Assembly: GCF_905475465.1 (NCBI RefSeq)
Contig: NC_062257.1
Location: 5,332,001-5,396,000 of the forward strand
Length of the DNA: 64,000 nucleotides
DNA from: Pieris napi
Taxonomy: Eukaryota; Arthropoda; Insecta; Lepidoptera; Pieridae
Direction: 5' to 3'
Of this stretch, positions 42,111-53,205 are shown one piece after another. The translations under genes and the position numbers were made by a program. The notes beneath the pieces are model-generated. The model was given only the letters and a program-made list of their open reading frames with translations, did not search any database and was not told where the DNA came from. Numbering within the stretch: the stretch's first letter is position 1; each line of letters opens with the position of its first letter.

Positions 42111-42475
42111 TATGTAATAAATACGATCGTTTACTGACACGCCATAGTGGCCGGTGCGAAACCATCTTGCCTTGCATGTTCTTTAAATTATTATTGTTTT
42201 ATTTGAATTATTAAATCCAATAGTGTAATTTAAAATTAACATTTTGTCAGTTACAGTCGCTATAAGTAAGAAGTTGTATGTAGAGAATTTAACGCGTGAT
42301 TATTAAGCCTACCCGAATATGAGGCTGTATTGTATTGGAGTTGAGGGCGGGTGGGCGGAGGAAGTTAGATGAGTTTCGGTACGCAGGGCGGATAATTGGA
42401 AACGCGGACACGTTTTCAAACGTCACGTTGTACGACTTATTTGATCGGGACTCATTTTTTATGATGATACTTGCT
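42111..42475. other. No gene recognised
   Basis: Unassigned. Confidence 0.45.
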
Positions 42476-42880
42476 TCCCTCGCGACTTTCGTTTCGCCTT
42501 AATATTACGTGGGTAACACTGAAAATGTTTAGAACTGGCCAGTTAGAAATATTGCTAATGAAAACTTTTTTGAATTTCAATTTTAGAACTCTTTGGTAAT
42601 CTAATGTTGTATATTGTCATTTGTTTTTGTGAATTGGCGGCAAATCTAAATCTATTGTTACACGTGAAAATAATAATAAATAACGCGAGAAAATTTTCGG
42701 TCAATGATTTATTATGACAACAAATTATTTTATTATGACATTGGCAACAAAAAATTTAGAAACAGTAAGCCGTTTATCATTTTCTAAACATATTCAGTGT
42801 TACCTAGGTTTTTTACTTATCCTACCTTTTTAGTAGCTACATACCAATATATGGAACATTTTGCTATGCTTCGAGTTTTG
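42476..42880 (-). mobile_element. Degraded Helitron relic split by a MITE
   Basis: 42476-42510 (CCTCGCGACTTTCGTTTCGC) and 42805-42870 (TTTACTTATCCTACC, GGAACATTTTGCTATGC) match consecutive parts of 29234-29340. Confidence 0.55.
42511..42804. mobile_element. MITE with GGTAACACTGA ends
   Basis: GGTAACACTGAAAATGTTTA at 42512 is inverted at 42804 (GGTAACACTGAATATGTTTA). About 293 bp, AT-rich interior, non-coding. Confidence 0.7.
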
Positions 42881-42886
42881 ACCTTA

Positions 42887-43050
42887 GCAAAATTGAAAAA
42901 TATTTATTCATGAATGACTTATGAACTTTAAAAATAATATATATGAAATGATTCTAATTTTACTCGTACATTTATTGCCAGTTATCAAATCAAGGGCGTA
43001 GAACGGAAGGGAAGAACTGGCAATAAACTCTCCGCCTCTCTCATTGCGGT
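42887..43050 (-). mobile_element. Family A 3' end (antisense, truncated)
   Basis: CAAATCAAGGGCGTAGAACG and GAACTGGCAATAAACTCTCC; ends within the CCGCC block. Confidence 0.6.
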
Positions 43051-43067
43051 TATTTTTTTTAAATTTA

Positions 43068-43118
43068 GAATACGGTCAAGACGCTCACCTGATGTTGAGT
43101 GATACAGCCGCCCATAAA
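43068..43118 (-). mobile_element. Family B fragment (antisense)
   Basis: ACGCTCACCTGATGTTGAGT, GATACAGCCGCCCAT. Confidence 0.5.
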
Positions 43119-43144
43119 ACAAATAGAAATATATAAAAATAAAA

Positions 43145-43630
43145 ATGTGTGCGTGTACTAGGTATACACACGTAAGAAGTGAAACTTCTTTATGACCTTA
43201 TTTTTCGAAAAATGATCTACTATATGCAACTTTACAGAAATTGGTTAAATAAAGTTAAATTAGATAAAGTTTAACAAAAGGCTTTTATTATCATAGACAT
43301 GAAAACAAATACAATTATTTCATTTTAACTTATTACTACTATGTACTACTATGTAAAACTAAGATTATTACAGAATTTCATTAATTGTAATAGAATTATT
43401 AGTATTACTATCATTGTTATCGTTATTATATATTTTTGTTACAAATGGCTTCGAATCTCTTCGGATCAACCGTGGTAGGGACAAGAAAAAGATGGCGCGT
43501 AACCGAAAAATGTGACAAATGTGTGTACATTTTTTTCCAACGCCGATAAAGAAGTTTGACTTCAAAAAGCAACATGGCGCGTAACCTGCTACAAAATTTC
43601 TCCCATACGTCGATAAAGAAGTTACACTTC
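43145..43630. mobile_element. H-III hairpin-ended MITE (copy 4)
   Basis: Left GTGTGCGTGTACTAGGTATA, AAGAAGTGAAACTTCTTTAT (43171-); right GATAAAGAAGTTTGACTTC and again GATAAAGAAGTTACACTTC, the same doubled right end as 23668-24175. Confidence 0.75.
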
Positions 43631-43653
43631 AAAAACTTTACCAAAATAGAGCC

Positions 43654-43667
43654 TATATATATACAGG
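43654..43667 (+). repeat. Candidate target-site duplication, left
   Basis: TATATATATACAGG recurs right after the poly(A) tail at 48685-48698. The AT part is low-complexity, so only TACAGG adds weight. Confidence 0.5.
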
Positions 43668-44520
43668 GCAAGTAGAGGGTAGACCGTAAAACAACACGTA
43701 TCGTGTCCCCAATTCATTGTATTTTTAAAATCATACATGTATTCATATCGTTTGAAAACTACAAAAAGTGGTGTAATATCACGACATAAAATAGTGTAAT
43801 TATTATTTCGCCCGAAAATATTCTAAAATCATTAGTAATTCTCAAAATCAGAACGCTTAATTCGAGTGACGTTTCAAGTTAAATAATGGTGAAAGGAACA
43901 CCTTAAAGTTTTGTAAATTGTGCAGTGCTCAACACATGAACTAAAAACAAAAACTAAAGTGAAATAGTGAAGTGAACTTATTTGTGCAAGAAAGTAACGG
44001 TACACGTGTCAAGACTTGATACAACTCTTGACTCATTCAGTGTTTGTGACGCGTGTAACAAGTACAATATTTTCGATTGAGTATAGAAAAGACATTTGGT
44101 CAAATCGGTTTAAGTGCCGGCGACTCACTCATAGGGTTCGAGTTCAATCCTCAGTAGTGGACAATTTATTTGTTGTTTTTTTTTTCTTTTTCTTTTTTCT
44201 CAATCTATAATAACTAAATCAATATTTGATATTTCATTTTAAATAAGAATATCGTATATGGGGATACATACATGAAATAACAACATTTGTCAATAGAGGG
44301 CAGTGTCCGCAAGGTAGTTTAAGTAAACGCGTAAGAAAAAAGGGGATACCAGAGCACAAAATTAAGTAAAAAAAAAAAAATAATAATAATTAAAAAAAAA
44401 AAAAAATTAATAATAATAATAATTAAAAAAAATGTGCTTTATCTGGGAGTCATACCACAAAAATAGGGGTGCTTACATTATATGATAAACTATTTTACAC
44501 AACAGTGATCGTATAATAAA
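43668..44520 (+). promoter_or_regulatory. Leader of the Jockey-like element
   Basis: Non-coding 853 bp ahead of the first ATG. Jockey-type elements carry an internal promoter here; I see no specific boxes. A-rich (AAT/A)n tract at 44369-44432 and a tRNA-like B-box GGTTCGAGTTCAATCC at 44137 are oddities. The true 5' end could be nearer the ORF if the flanking duplication is false. Confidence 0.4.
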
Positions 44521-45844
44521 ATGAGTGGCCCAAGGAAAAAGTTAACCCAGCAGGACATTCACCGCAGCTTGTTCGTCACCAGGCCCAGAAGCAATTCCTT
44601 AGGAAGTAACCCTCCAGAAAGCTCACAAACCGTGACAGAACTACCGAGAGACACGACCATGCAAAATGCACCAAGCCAGCAAGGCACTCCATGCCCCCCG
44701 TCTTGGCAAAGAGTACCAAGCACGAGAAATCCAAAACGAAAAAAAGTCAGTGACTCTCCAGAGAATATAACCACCAGCAATATGTTCAGTCAACTAACAA
44801 TTGACCTAATGGAAGAACCCACTACAACAAAAAAACCAGTGGAAAAAAAACCCAGCAAGCCTCCACCCATAATATTATATGGCATAGAAGATGTCAATAA
44901 ATTAACGGAACTCGTGGAAACAGTTACAGATAAAAGCTCATTTACATTTCGGATAATGAACAGAAACCAACTAAGAATCAACACCCTAGATACAGAGGCC
45001 TACAAAAAAATCATCACTAAATTCCGTGTTAGTGGCTTAATTGGTCACACATTTAACAAAAAGGAAGAACGACCCTGTCGTATTGTCATTCGGAATCTTC
45101 ACCACACAACACCTATAAGCGAGATAAAGGATGAAATTAAAAAAACTGGAAATACTGTGGTCGGGGAAATTATTAATTCCAGATATGGCCCAGAAAAAAA
45201 ACCTACCTCAACATTCTTTGTTAATCTCCTACCTAGCCACAACAATAAGGCAGCTAAAGAAATTAAATAGGTACATCTACCACCAATCTGTAACCATAGA
45301 GGATCCCAAAAAGAAAAACTCAATAGTACAGTGCCAACGGTGTCAGCAATATGGACACACAAAGAACTACTGCATGAGACCTTTCCGCTGCGTGAAGTGT
45401 GCGCAAGCACATAAAACCTCAGACTGTCCAAAGCGGGATAGAAATACACCCGCCCAATGTGCACTATGTAATGGCTCACACCCGGCGAACTATAAGGGTT
45501 GTGAAGTATACAGAGAAATTCTTGCTAGAAAAACTAACAAATATGGCCATCAAAGAACTGACAGACACATTACCGCAAAAGAAAACACGATTCAAGCCGT
45601 AAACGCTCCAAGAAACACTGCCCAACAATCTCCCTTCATTGGTAAGGAAAACGAACCACTCTCTTACGTGGGAGCTGCTAGAAAAGTTCCAGACAAAGAA
45701 AATGCTTCACCTGATGCTAACCAAAACCCTACATTATTAGAAACTCTCCTCACCAAACAAAATGAGAAATTTGACTTAATATTACAACAAATGAGTACTC
45801 TAATGAGTCTCATGACTACGCTCATAACCAAACTACAAGGCTAA
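44521..45844 (+). pseudogene. ORF1 (gag-like nucleic-acid-binding protein), one frameshift
   Basis: Frame 1 opens with ATG at 44521 and runs 249 codons: a basic, Ser/Pro-rich N-terminus and, around residues 118-215, a gag-type domain (PCRIVIRNLHHTTPISEIKD). It stops at 45270. The matching continuation is in the +1 frame from about 45255 to 45844 and holds three zinc knuckles: CQRCQQYGHTKNYC, CVKCAQAHKTSDC and CALCNGSHPANYKGC. The C-terminus is a hydrophobic repeat (LMSLMTTLITKL). Together about 440 codons, usual for Jockey ORF1, which binds element RNA and acts as nucleic-acid chaperone. The break is a single slip near 45240-45270. Confidence 0.8.
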
Positions 45845-48560
45845 CCGGCCTTGGGTTAAGACTGGCGACCTGGAACATAAATGGTCTCTCACCCAATAAA
45901 AATGAACTCGAGATACTAATAACTGAGCACAAGCTAGACATAGTCCTAATATCGGAAGCACACTGCACAGACAAAACCACTGTCAAAATTAAAGGGTTCC
46001 AGATATACACCACGAACCACCCAGATGGAACAGGACATGCAGGATCAGCTATAGTTATTAGAAACAAAATAAAGCACCATCTACTGCCTGAATATAGAAC
46101 CGAGCAAATACAAGCCACTACGGTCGCAATACAAGACAGAGGTGGATACTTTAATGTCTCAGCTGTTTACTGTCCACCAAAACATCGAATAGACCCCGAC
46201 CTGTTCTCTCATTTCTTCTCGACTCTAGGCAATCGCTTTATAACAGGAGGCGACTGGAACTCCAAACATGTGCATTGGGGGTCAAGATTAATAACAACTA
46301 GGGGAAGACAATTGATGTTGAGCATCGATACAAATCACCTAAACATCCATAGTTCTGATGGAGCTACCAGCTGGCCAGTTGGTAGCTCCATCAGAACCTA
46401 CCAACTGGCCAGCTGATCACAATCGAATCCCGGACATCCTCGATTTCTTCCTAACAAAAGGACTCTCTAAACAATACATGAAGATCGAATCATGTGCTGA
46501 TGGTTCATCTGATCACACTCCAGTCTTATTAACTGTCAGCTCCACTATAATTGAAGTTGAGAGACCGATAAGATTGTATAACCAGCAAACTGATTGGCCT
46601 TCCTTCAGGGAACACATAGATGAAAACCTTAATCTAAATGTCAGACTTAAAGAAGCAGAGGAAATTGAAACAGCACTAGTGCAGTTTACTAATCTCATAC
46701 AAGCTGCTGCGTGGAGAAGCACGCCTACTACTGAACACAAAAACCAGCACACAAACATACCATTGGAAATAAAGATGATGATTCAGGAGAAACGCAGATT
46801 GCGCAGAGTTTGGCAACTGAGTCGTCATCCACAAGACAAGACAGCCCTTAATAAAGCCATTGTAGAATTGAAGGAAGCTATAAAGAATGTTAATGACTTA
46901 ACAATGCAAGCAAAGTTGGAGTCTCTAACCGCTACTAAGGCCAGCAACTATTCGCTCTGGAAAATCACCCGTTCTTGTAGCCAACCTAACAAATCAAAAG
47001 CCCCAATTAAAAAGGAAAACGGCTGGGCCAGAACGAGCCAGGACAAAGCGGACTTGTTTGCGAACTATCTAACAAGCTCCTTTAAACCTAATGTAACACT
47101 GGACAACTCATCAGATGAATATGTTGACCAAGTTCTAAATCAAGACCTTCAAATGGATCATCCCCCTAGACCTGTGTCGCCTGCAGAAGTCATAAAAACT
47201 ATCAAATGCCTGGACAGTAAAAAGGCACCAGGTTACGACCTGATAACTAAAGAAGTATTGATGGAACTACCGAGAAAGGCTATGATCTTCATCACTATAC
47301 TCTTCAATGCTATGTTACGAATAGGCTACTTCCCAGTTGCGTGGAAAATCTCAGAAATCATCATGATTTATAAGGCTGGCTGGCAAACTGATGACCGAAA
47401 AAACATCCTACCGACCAATCAGTCTGTTGCCTACTCTTTCCAAGGTATTGGAAAAGACAATACTTCGTAGAATTGTGCCAAGCCTTGTGGAGCGCAAAGT
47501 AATACCAGATCATCAATTCGGCTTCAGACAATACCATGGCACAGTGGAACAAGCTCACAGAGTATGTGACGCCATAAGAAAGTCCTTAGAACAAAGGGAA
47601 TACTGCTCATCAGCATTTCTGGATATCCAACAAGCATTTGACAAGGTCTGGCACAAAGGCCTGCTATGTAAGATCAAGCAGAATATTTCCCACTCTTACT
47701 TTCCAATACTCAAATCTTACCTAGAGGATCGCATATTTTATGTAAAAGAAGGTGACGCCACTTCGGAATTTCAAAACATTGATGCCGGGGTACCACAAGG
47801 ATCTGTTCTCGGCCCCATGCTCTACACGTTGTACACTGCTGACCTGCCGCTATTGCCAGGAATAACCACAGCAACATTTGCAGACGACACCGCTATATTA
47901 GCAAGCAATAAAGACCCAGGACTTGCATCAGAGGACTTGCAGAAAGGCCTTGACAAAGTTAACGAATGGCTGCAAAAATGGAAAATAAAAGCTAGTGCCG
48001 CGAAGTCAGTACACGTGACCTTCACCCTTAGAAGAGGAGACTGCCCACCTGTAAAGTTGGACCAATGTATTCTGCCCCACAGCGACCATGTAAGATATCT
48101 TGGCTTACACATTGATCGTGGATTAACGTGGAGGCACCACATCAAATGTAAAAAGCAGGAGCTACAGCTAAAGTACAACAGCCTTTACTGGATGCTAGGT
48201 AGAAACTCAAAACTTTCTTTAGATAACAAACTTCTTATATATAAAGTCATCCTTAAGCCCATTTGGACATATGGCCTCCAACTATGGGGCAGCGCAAGTG
48301 ATACCAACATAAACATACTCCAGCGACAACAGAACAAGATCCTAAGAGCAGTTGCTAAAGTACCCTGGTACATTACAAACAACGAAGTTCACGAGCACCT
48401 CAACATAAGAACAATCAAAGAAGAAATCCGGAGACTGGCAGCTAAGTACAAAGAGCGGCTAAGCTGTCACCCGAATACACTTGCTCGCCAACTCACCATT
48501 AGACAGTATGTGAGTCGACTAAAACGTCACCATATTCTAGAGCTAGAAGACCGGCAGTAG
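45841..48560 (+). pseudogene. ORF2 (endonuclease-reverse transcriptase), two frame breaks
   Basis: No ATG is evident; the frame overlaps the ORF1 stop (CTAA at 45841-45844), fitting coupled translation. Endonuclease part 45860-46350: LRLATWNINGLSP, LISEAHC, SAVYCPP, GGDWNSKH. A 40 bp palindrome at 46352-46397 disrupts it; the next frame gives RIPDILDFF and the catalytic SSDHTPVLL. RT from about 47180: KKAPGYDLITKEVL, then an extra A in A6 at 47398-47403 shifts frame; then SYRPISLLP, AFLDIQQAFDKVW, GVPQGSVLGP, FADDTAIL. Stop at 48558-48560. The product would nick target DNA and copy element RNA into it. C-terminal extension present; no RNase H. Confidence 0.85.
46352..46397. repeat. 18 bp perfect palindrome inside ORF2
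   Basis: GTTCTGATGGAGCTACCA and its exact inverse, with a 10-base centre GCTGGCCAGT. ACCAACTGGCCAGCTG following it repeats the centre. The insertion separates the two halves of the endonuclease and shifts the frame. Confidence 0.85.
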
Positions 48561-48682
48561 CTCTAGACAGAAGATGAGTAGATGCTTCCAATGGGAAGTC
48601 ACTCCACATGACAGCACCACAGAAAAAATTTGCTCATAGCCTTGGGGCTGATTGCAAATAACCGCAGAAAAAAAAAAAAAAA
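48561..48682 (+). terminator. 3' UTR and poly(A) tail of the Jockey-like element
   Basis: About 107 bases after the ORF2 stop lead to 15 A. No AATAAA is seen; the tail itself is the evidence of reverse transcription from a polyadenylated RNA. Confidence 0.75.
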
Positions 48683-48745
48683 TATATATATATACAGGCT
48701 ATATTATATAGAATATATACAGGCTATATATATAATATATACATA
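48683..48745 (+). repeat. AT-rich simple repeat with TATACAGGCTATAT units
   Basis: ATATACAGGCTATAT occurs twice (48689 and 48715) in a TA-rich tract. The first includes the right candidate target duplication (48685-48698). Confidence 0.7.
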
Positions 48746-48750
48746 CTGCG

Positions 48751-49348
48751 CATCTCATTTCTAAAAAGCACGATTGAAGAAAAGCATGATGTGTATGTAT
48801 GTATGCGTGTAATAAGGCTAATGTGCCATGTAACTACCAGGCTCGCAGACGGTTGCAAGAGATTACGCGTGACATCACACCCTTGTCATTGTGACGCCTC
48901 GTTGCCACCTGTATCAAAAGCGTAAAGGCAAACGGAGATTTTTCCGTAAAAGGTATATTTTTGCTGACGACAGCAAAAAATAAGGGTTGATGTAAGTTTT
49001 TATGTTCTCCTGCTCCTTTATAATTTCGTAACTTGTGCTATTTATATTTATCTAGCTATAAATCAGCCTCTTGCCCCTTTTCTCTTTTGTTTTGACGTTA
49101 CCACTATTATCAGCCATCTTTTATCGACTTCAGAATTAGCAAATGGCGCCAAAATACAGCTCATGATTGTGCGGCGATCCTGCAGATAATTTGAAATTGG
49201 AATACGCCATAGACACAATGGAGTCTCATTTACAAAAATAAAAGACGAAAACATCTCTCTGGTTCATCTCGTTGATTCGAACTTCGAAATATGTAAAAAC
49301 TTTTTAATTTTGTTTACACTCATTTTATTTGCTACTTCAACTATGTAT
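48751..49348. other. No gene recognised
   Basis: GTATGTATGT tract near 48790; otherwise unassigned. Confidence 0.5.
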
Positions 49349-49610
49349 ATAGGGCCTCATAGCCTAGCGGTAAGACCGCTATGTGGCAGCTATGTGAGGG
49401 GTACCGGGTTCAATTCCCGGTTCGAGGACAAGTTTTAATTTAATTTAAATTTGTTCTCGGCCTTTGGGAGGGTTGTGCGGTACCGGGCGAGTGCTTAAAC
49501 CGTACATGGAGGACACGGTCGAATTTCTAAAGACAAGCACGAATTATAAAAAATCCTATATTTGACGCTGGCTAATGCACAAATCGTGCCAGAGACATAA
49601 AAAAAAATGT
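49349..49610 (+). mobile_element. Family S tRNA-derived SINE (copy 2)
   Basis: Head GGGCCTCATAGCCTAGCGGT, B box GGGTTCAATTCCC, body GGACACGGTCGAATTTCTAA, end ATCGTGCCAGAGACATAAAA and A-run. Confidence 0.8.
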
Positions 49611-49751
49611 ATAGTATATTTCATTACGAGTGCGGAAAGCCTGTCATTGCAAAGAGTTCCGACAAATGTCTACCCGAGCCGAGGCACAGCCGAAGGTGAG
49701 GGTTGACAGTCGGAACAAGTTGCAATGATGGTTCCGCACGTGTACTGAACG
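49611..49751. repeat. Imperfect inverted repeat next to a TIR element
   Basis: CGAGTGCGGAAAGCCTGTCATTGCA-type sequence at 49628 is mirrored by TTGCAATGATGGTTCCGCAC at 49720-49739, with CGAGCCGAGGCAC between. Possibly the damaged end of an element related to the next entry. Confidence 0.5.
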
Positions 49752-50611
49752 ACTATTTTTAATACAGTTGCGAAAAAATTAAGCAATTTAATAAAATAAT
49801 AAAATCACAATAAACTCAACTAACTAATCATTTATTTCTTATTAAAAGTTATAATTCACATATACATTTAAATTGGTACAGTTTTTATACTAACTGGAGA
49901 AGCTTTAGGTTGCATATTTATTTACAGTTTGAGACAAACTATTATTAATTTCGTATGATTGTTCATGTATATTTATTATATTTATTTATTTAAGAATTAA
50001 ACAGATACATCACTATACAGAAAAATTAAATAAATGTAAAACATAAAATAAATAGACACATTGGACATATCCACACAAAAAGTTTCACTAATAAAAAAAT
50101 ATAATATAATAATATAATATAATATAACAAACAAATAAACTCGCAAAGAACATTTTTTAAAATGGCGCCGTAACCGTTAAAGAATATAAGCAGAGATTAT
50201 TTTTTTCTTCACCCATTCTGGGTAGGGAAAGGGAATGCCCATTACCCATACAACCAAGTCTTTAGTAGATTTTTTTTTATTGATATGAAATAAAAATGAA
50301 ATTTAATGAGATGAAATTAAATGAAACCTAACCTGAATCATTGAATCAAATGATTAAATCTGATATTGAAACAAATTAGTAGCTTCTTTTTAGAAATATT
50401 TGCATGAGTCATAAAATTTCTATGAATTTTTTTTTGTAAAAACTTCGTGGTTGGTTTTTTCTTTTTAATAGACATTATTTTGACAGTTGGGAAAGAGAAC
50501 GCACGAGTTCGGAAATGGTAAAGAAAAAGCACGAGTGTGTAATAGCCCACATCCCGAACGCTATACGTCCCTGCAATACGCCACTTTTTGAGCAACTGTA
50601 TTAAAAAATAC
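49752..50611. mobile_element. DNA element with TTTTTAATACAGTTGC ends
   Basis: TATTTTTAATACAGTTGC at 49752 is inverted at 50594-50611 (TTAATACAGTTGC exact). About 860 bp. The right part has CGCACGAGTTCGG and AGCACGAGTGTGTAATAGCC. No transposase seen; a low-complexity (AATAT)n tract lies at 50098-50130. Superfamily unassigned. Confidence 0.6.
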
Positions 50612-51085
50612 TTTTTAATTTGTTTACACTCATTTTATTTGCTAATTTAACTATGTATGATAGACAAAATGCGTGCATTATTATTATTAACATCTGTCAC
50701 TATTGAAATTTGAAATAAGAATGTTCAATTTAGGCGCGCGATTTTTGAAATTCGAATTTTTTCTTGTATATATTCGCTAGATTTTAGAAGGGTTTTGGAA
50801 TGCGATAAAATTTTATGAAAGCTTACTTTCTAAGAGAATGGGATCTTCGTAGCCTATAATGGCTCTAAGGGTCTATCAAATAACCGTTATTACCTTCGAG
50901 GAGGTAGTACTCAACAGCTGTTGTGTAATGAGCTAAGAGATTGCAGCAGCCTTAAGACAACAAACATAAAGTTGATATTTCAATAGCGCGCGGATTAAAG
51001 TATATCAAGCGCGTTATTAATTATTATCTCGAAGTTGAAGAGCTTCGATGTTTCTTGAGTTAACGTGGTTGGCGTCGAAGGGAAT
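50612..51085. other. No gene recognised
   Basis: Unassigned. Confidence 0.5.
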
Positions 51086-51150
51086 TATTTTTGAAGTTAT
51101 ACTTCTTTTGGTGCGTTACGCCGTCCCAAAAAACCGACACCCTGAATATC
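51086..51150. mobile_element. H-IV left end, solitary
   Basis: TTTTGAAGTTATACTTCTTT, GGTGCGTTACGCCG, AAAAAACCGACACCCTG; the rest of the element is absent. Confidence 0.55.
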
Positions 51151-51567
51151 TGTTCAAATGTCGGTAAAACAGTCTAGGTCGGTAGTTGGCGCTTGCTCTG
51201 TTTTATCGACATGTTGCATTGTCTGTCATGGCGTAGTGTTTTTCAGAGACGTATTTATTTAAACCAAAATAATGATATTTATTTAATAAAATTTTTATGT
51301 TATGTAATTTGCCTAACCAGAGTCAATAGAGATTACAAGGATGGGAAGAAGGCCCTTTTCGCTGTTCAAATTAATAAGACGAGAGTTTACGGTTTTCTTT
51401 TTCATTTTGCACCGGTGTTTACTGCGCTTTTATTAATACAGCCATATTGTTCGCCTGGGAAATGAATTCAAACGAGTGATGAACAGCTGCTGCTTTATGC
51501 TCCCCTAGTACATGTTTAGATTGATAGTAGGAAATTTCTTTTTGTAAAAAACAAAACTTTGCATATT
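51151..51567. other. No gene recognised
   Basis: A 90-codon plus frame at 51193-51465 has no recognisable domain or context. Confidence 0.4.
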
Positions 51568-51612
51568 TTTTTTTAAAGACAATTCACACCAATTGACCGA
51601 GTCCCATGAGAC
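51568..51612 (-). mobile_element. Family E SINE 3' fragment
   Basis: TTTTTAAAGACAATTCACAC and CAATTGACCGAGTCCCATG. Confidence 0.55.
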
Positions 51613-51617
51613 GAGAG

Positions 51618-51785
51618 CATATGGCGGCAAGTTTTTTGATTCGAATTCGATTGGTCGTTCAAGAACCAATTCTTGAAGGGCTGACAATGCGAGCCCTCTG
51701 ACATTGAGTTTCCATGGGCGGCGGTTTTAATTAATATCAGGTCAGCCTCCTGCCCGTTTGCCCACTGTTCTATAAAAAAAAAGTT
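51618..51785 (+). mobile_element. Family B 3' relic (sense)
   Basis: CCAATTCTTGAAGGGCTGAC, CGAGCCCTCTGACATTGAG, CAGCCTCCTGCCCGTTTGCC and an A-run. Confidence 0.6.
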
Positions 51786-52026
51786 ATTACTATAAATATT
51801 TAATGTGGTGATCAATTGTCGAATGTCAAAGCTGAATTGTCGAATGCAGGAGCTTCTAACTCCTGTTAGAAGTTGGAGTCTATGAGTGTTTTGAAACGAC
51901 ATCAATACAAAGATAATAAAAATTGATAAATAGATATTTAAAAAGCTTGGCAGTGGTGGTAGAGTACTTTTAAAGCCAGCAGCATTTGGAGTCACTGGTA
52001 GTATCTACCTATATATAAAAAATTGT
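51786..52026. other. Spacer
   Basis: Small inverted motif AGGAGCTTCTAACTCCTG/GTTAGAAGTT near 51850; otherwise nothing. Confidence 0.35.
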
Positions 52027-52235
52027 TTTTAAAATATATGAACGGTTCGAGGGCAAGTTTTAATTTAATTTAAATTTGTTCTCGGCCTTTGGGAGGGTTG
52101 TGCGGTACCGGGCGAGTGCTTAAACCGTACATGGAGGACACGGTCGAATTTCTAAAGACAAGCACGAATTATAAAAAAAAAATCCTATACTTGACGCTGG
52201 CTAATGCACAAATCGTGCCAGAGCCATAAAAAAAA
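52027..52235 (+). mobile_element. Family S SINE lacking its head (copy 3)
   Basis: Begins inside the B box (ACGGTTCGAGGGCAAG) and runs to AATCGTGCCAGAGCC and an A-run. Without boxes it could not be transcribed by polymerase III. Confidence 0.7.
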
Positions 52236-52410
52236 AAAATAAATAAATAGAATTTCTATAATATAATTCGCCCTTCTCACTCTCTCTCAATCGGTCTCAA
52301 TAGCTCTCTCCCTTTTCTTCGACGAAAACGCTGCACATATTCGTGACGTTTCATCCGTAAAAAAATTACCCTTATGCGCCTAAGGAAGTTTCACTTCAAA
52401 AATAGTTAAT
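52236..52410. mobile_element. H-II right half
   Basis: CTCAATCGGTCTCAATAGCT, CGAAAACGCTGCACATATTC, ATGCGCCTAAGGAAGTTTCA, CTTCAAAA. It starts right at the SINE A-run. Confidence 0.65.
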
Positions 52411-52702
52411 CAGAACGTAAAAGTGTCTATTAAATGGTATTTTTATCATTTAACATGATCGGCCATTCTGTAAAACGCCTAAACTTACAGATTATTTGGC
52501 ACTATAACTACAACATGTAATCAAGATATTCACCTCTAATTGAATGATCAATTTGTTGATAAGCTCGCGCGTTGTTTGTTCAATTGTTACACTAATTTAC
52601 TTGGCTCACTTTGAATCATGATTGTTTCCGACCGTCGTGTGATAATTTGAACTTCATTGTAATTGATTTGTGAACTATGAGAACTATTTATTTAATTATT
52701 AT
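52411..52702. other. Spacer
   Basis: Nothing recognised. Confidence 0.4.
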
Positions 52703-53205
52703 TAAAGCAAAACTTCTTTAGGCGCATGAGGGTAAAATTTATACGGATGAAACGCAATAATAATATTAGCGTCACGAAGTAAGCAGCGTTTTTGTCGAAG
52801 AAACGGGAGAGAGCGATTGAGACCGATTAAGAGAGTGACAAGGAACCTTATATAAATTCTACTTTTAAAATTAAAATTTCGTAAAGAGAATTTATGAAAT
52901 GAGTATTTATATTTTATGCAAAATAATTTATTAAAATATCAAATGGCGCATTGTAAATTAAAATGCCACGTGTTTTTATTATAGAAGAAATTTAAAAAAA
53001 TTTAATTTATAATTTGTAGTAATTTTCGACACTTAATATTTTAATGACAATTAAATTCTTTAAATTCCTAACATATCTTCCTTTTTCCCTCCCTCTAGGT
53101 CTCGGGAAATCTAAAGTTTTAGATTTGTTATGAACAAGACTTAAAAATTAGTTTGCCAAAGAAGTTTCACTTCTGACATGTGTACTTTGTACGCACGCAC
53201 TTTTT
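52703..53205. mobile_element. H-II hairpin-ended MITE (copy 5, inverted)
   Basis: AAAACTTCTTTAGGCGCATG, AGGGTAAAATTTATACGG at one end; CCAAAGAAGTTTCACTTCTG, ACATGTGTACTTTGTACGCA at the other; CTCCCTCTAGGTCTCGGG inside as in 11280-11722. Confidence 0.75.

Larger units (their letters stand above)
43668..48682 (+). mobile_element. Jockey-like non-LTR retrotransposon, apparently full length
   Basis: About 5.0 kb: a 5' UTR-like leader (43668-44520), ORF1 with three CCHC knuckles, ORF2 with apurinic-like endonuclease and reverse transcriptase but no RNase H, a roughly 100 bp 3' UTR and 15 A (48668-48682). The size and order fit the Jockey clade. Candidate 14 bp duplications flank it. Both ORFs carry frame breaks, so this copy is not expected to move on its own. 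A 100 bp relative lies at 36312-36411. Confidence 0.8.

Noticed and set aside
44137..44153. SINE inside the Jockey-like leader
   Set aside because: Only a B-box-like sequence is visible; there is no A box at the right distance or repeated body.
51573..51995. 140-codon minus-strand frame
   Set aside because: Antisense through SINE E and family B fragments; no domain.
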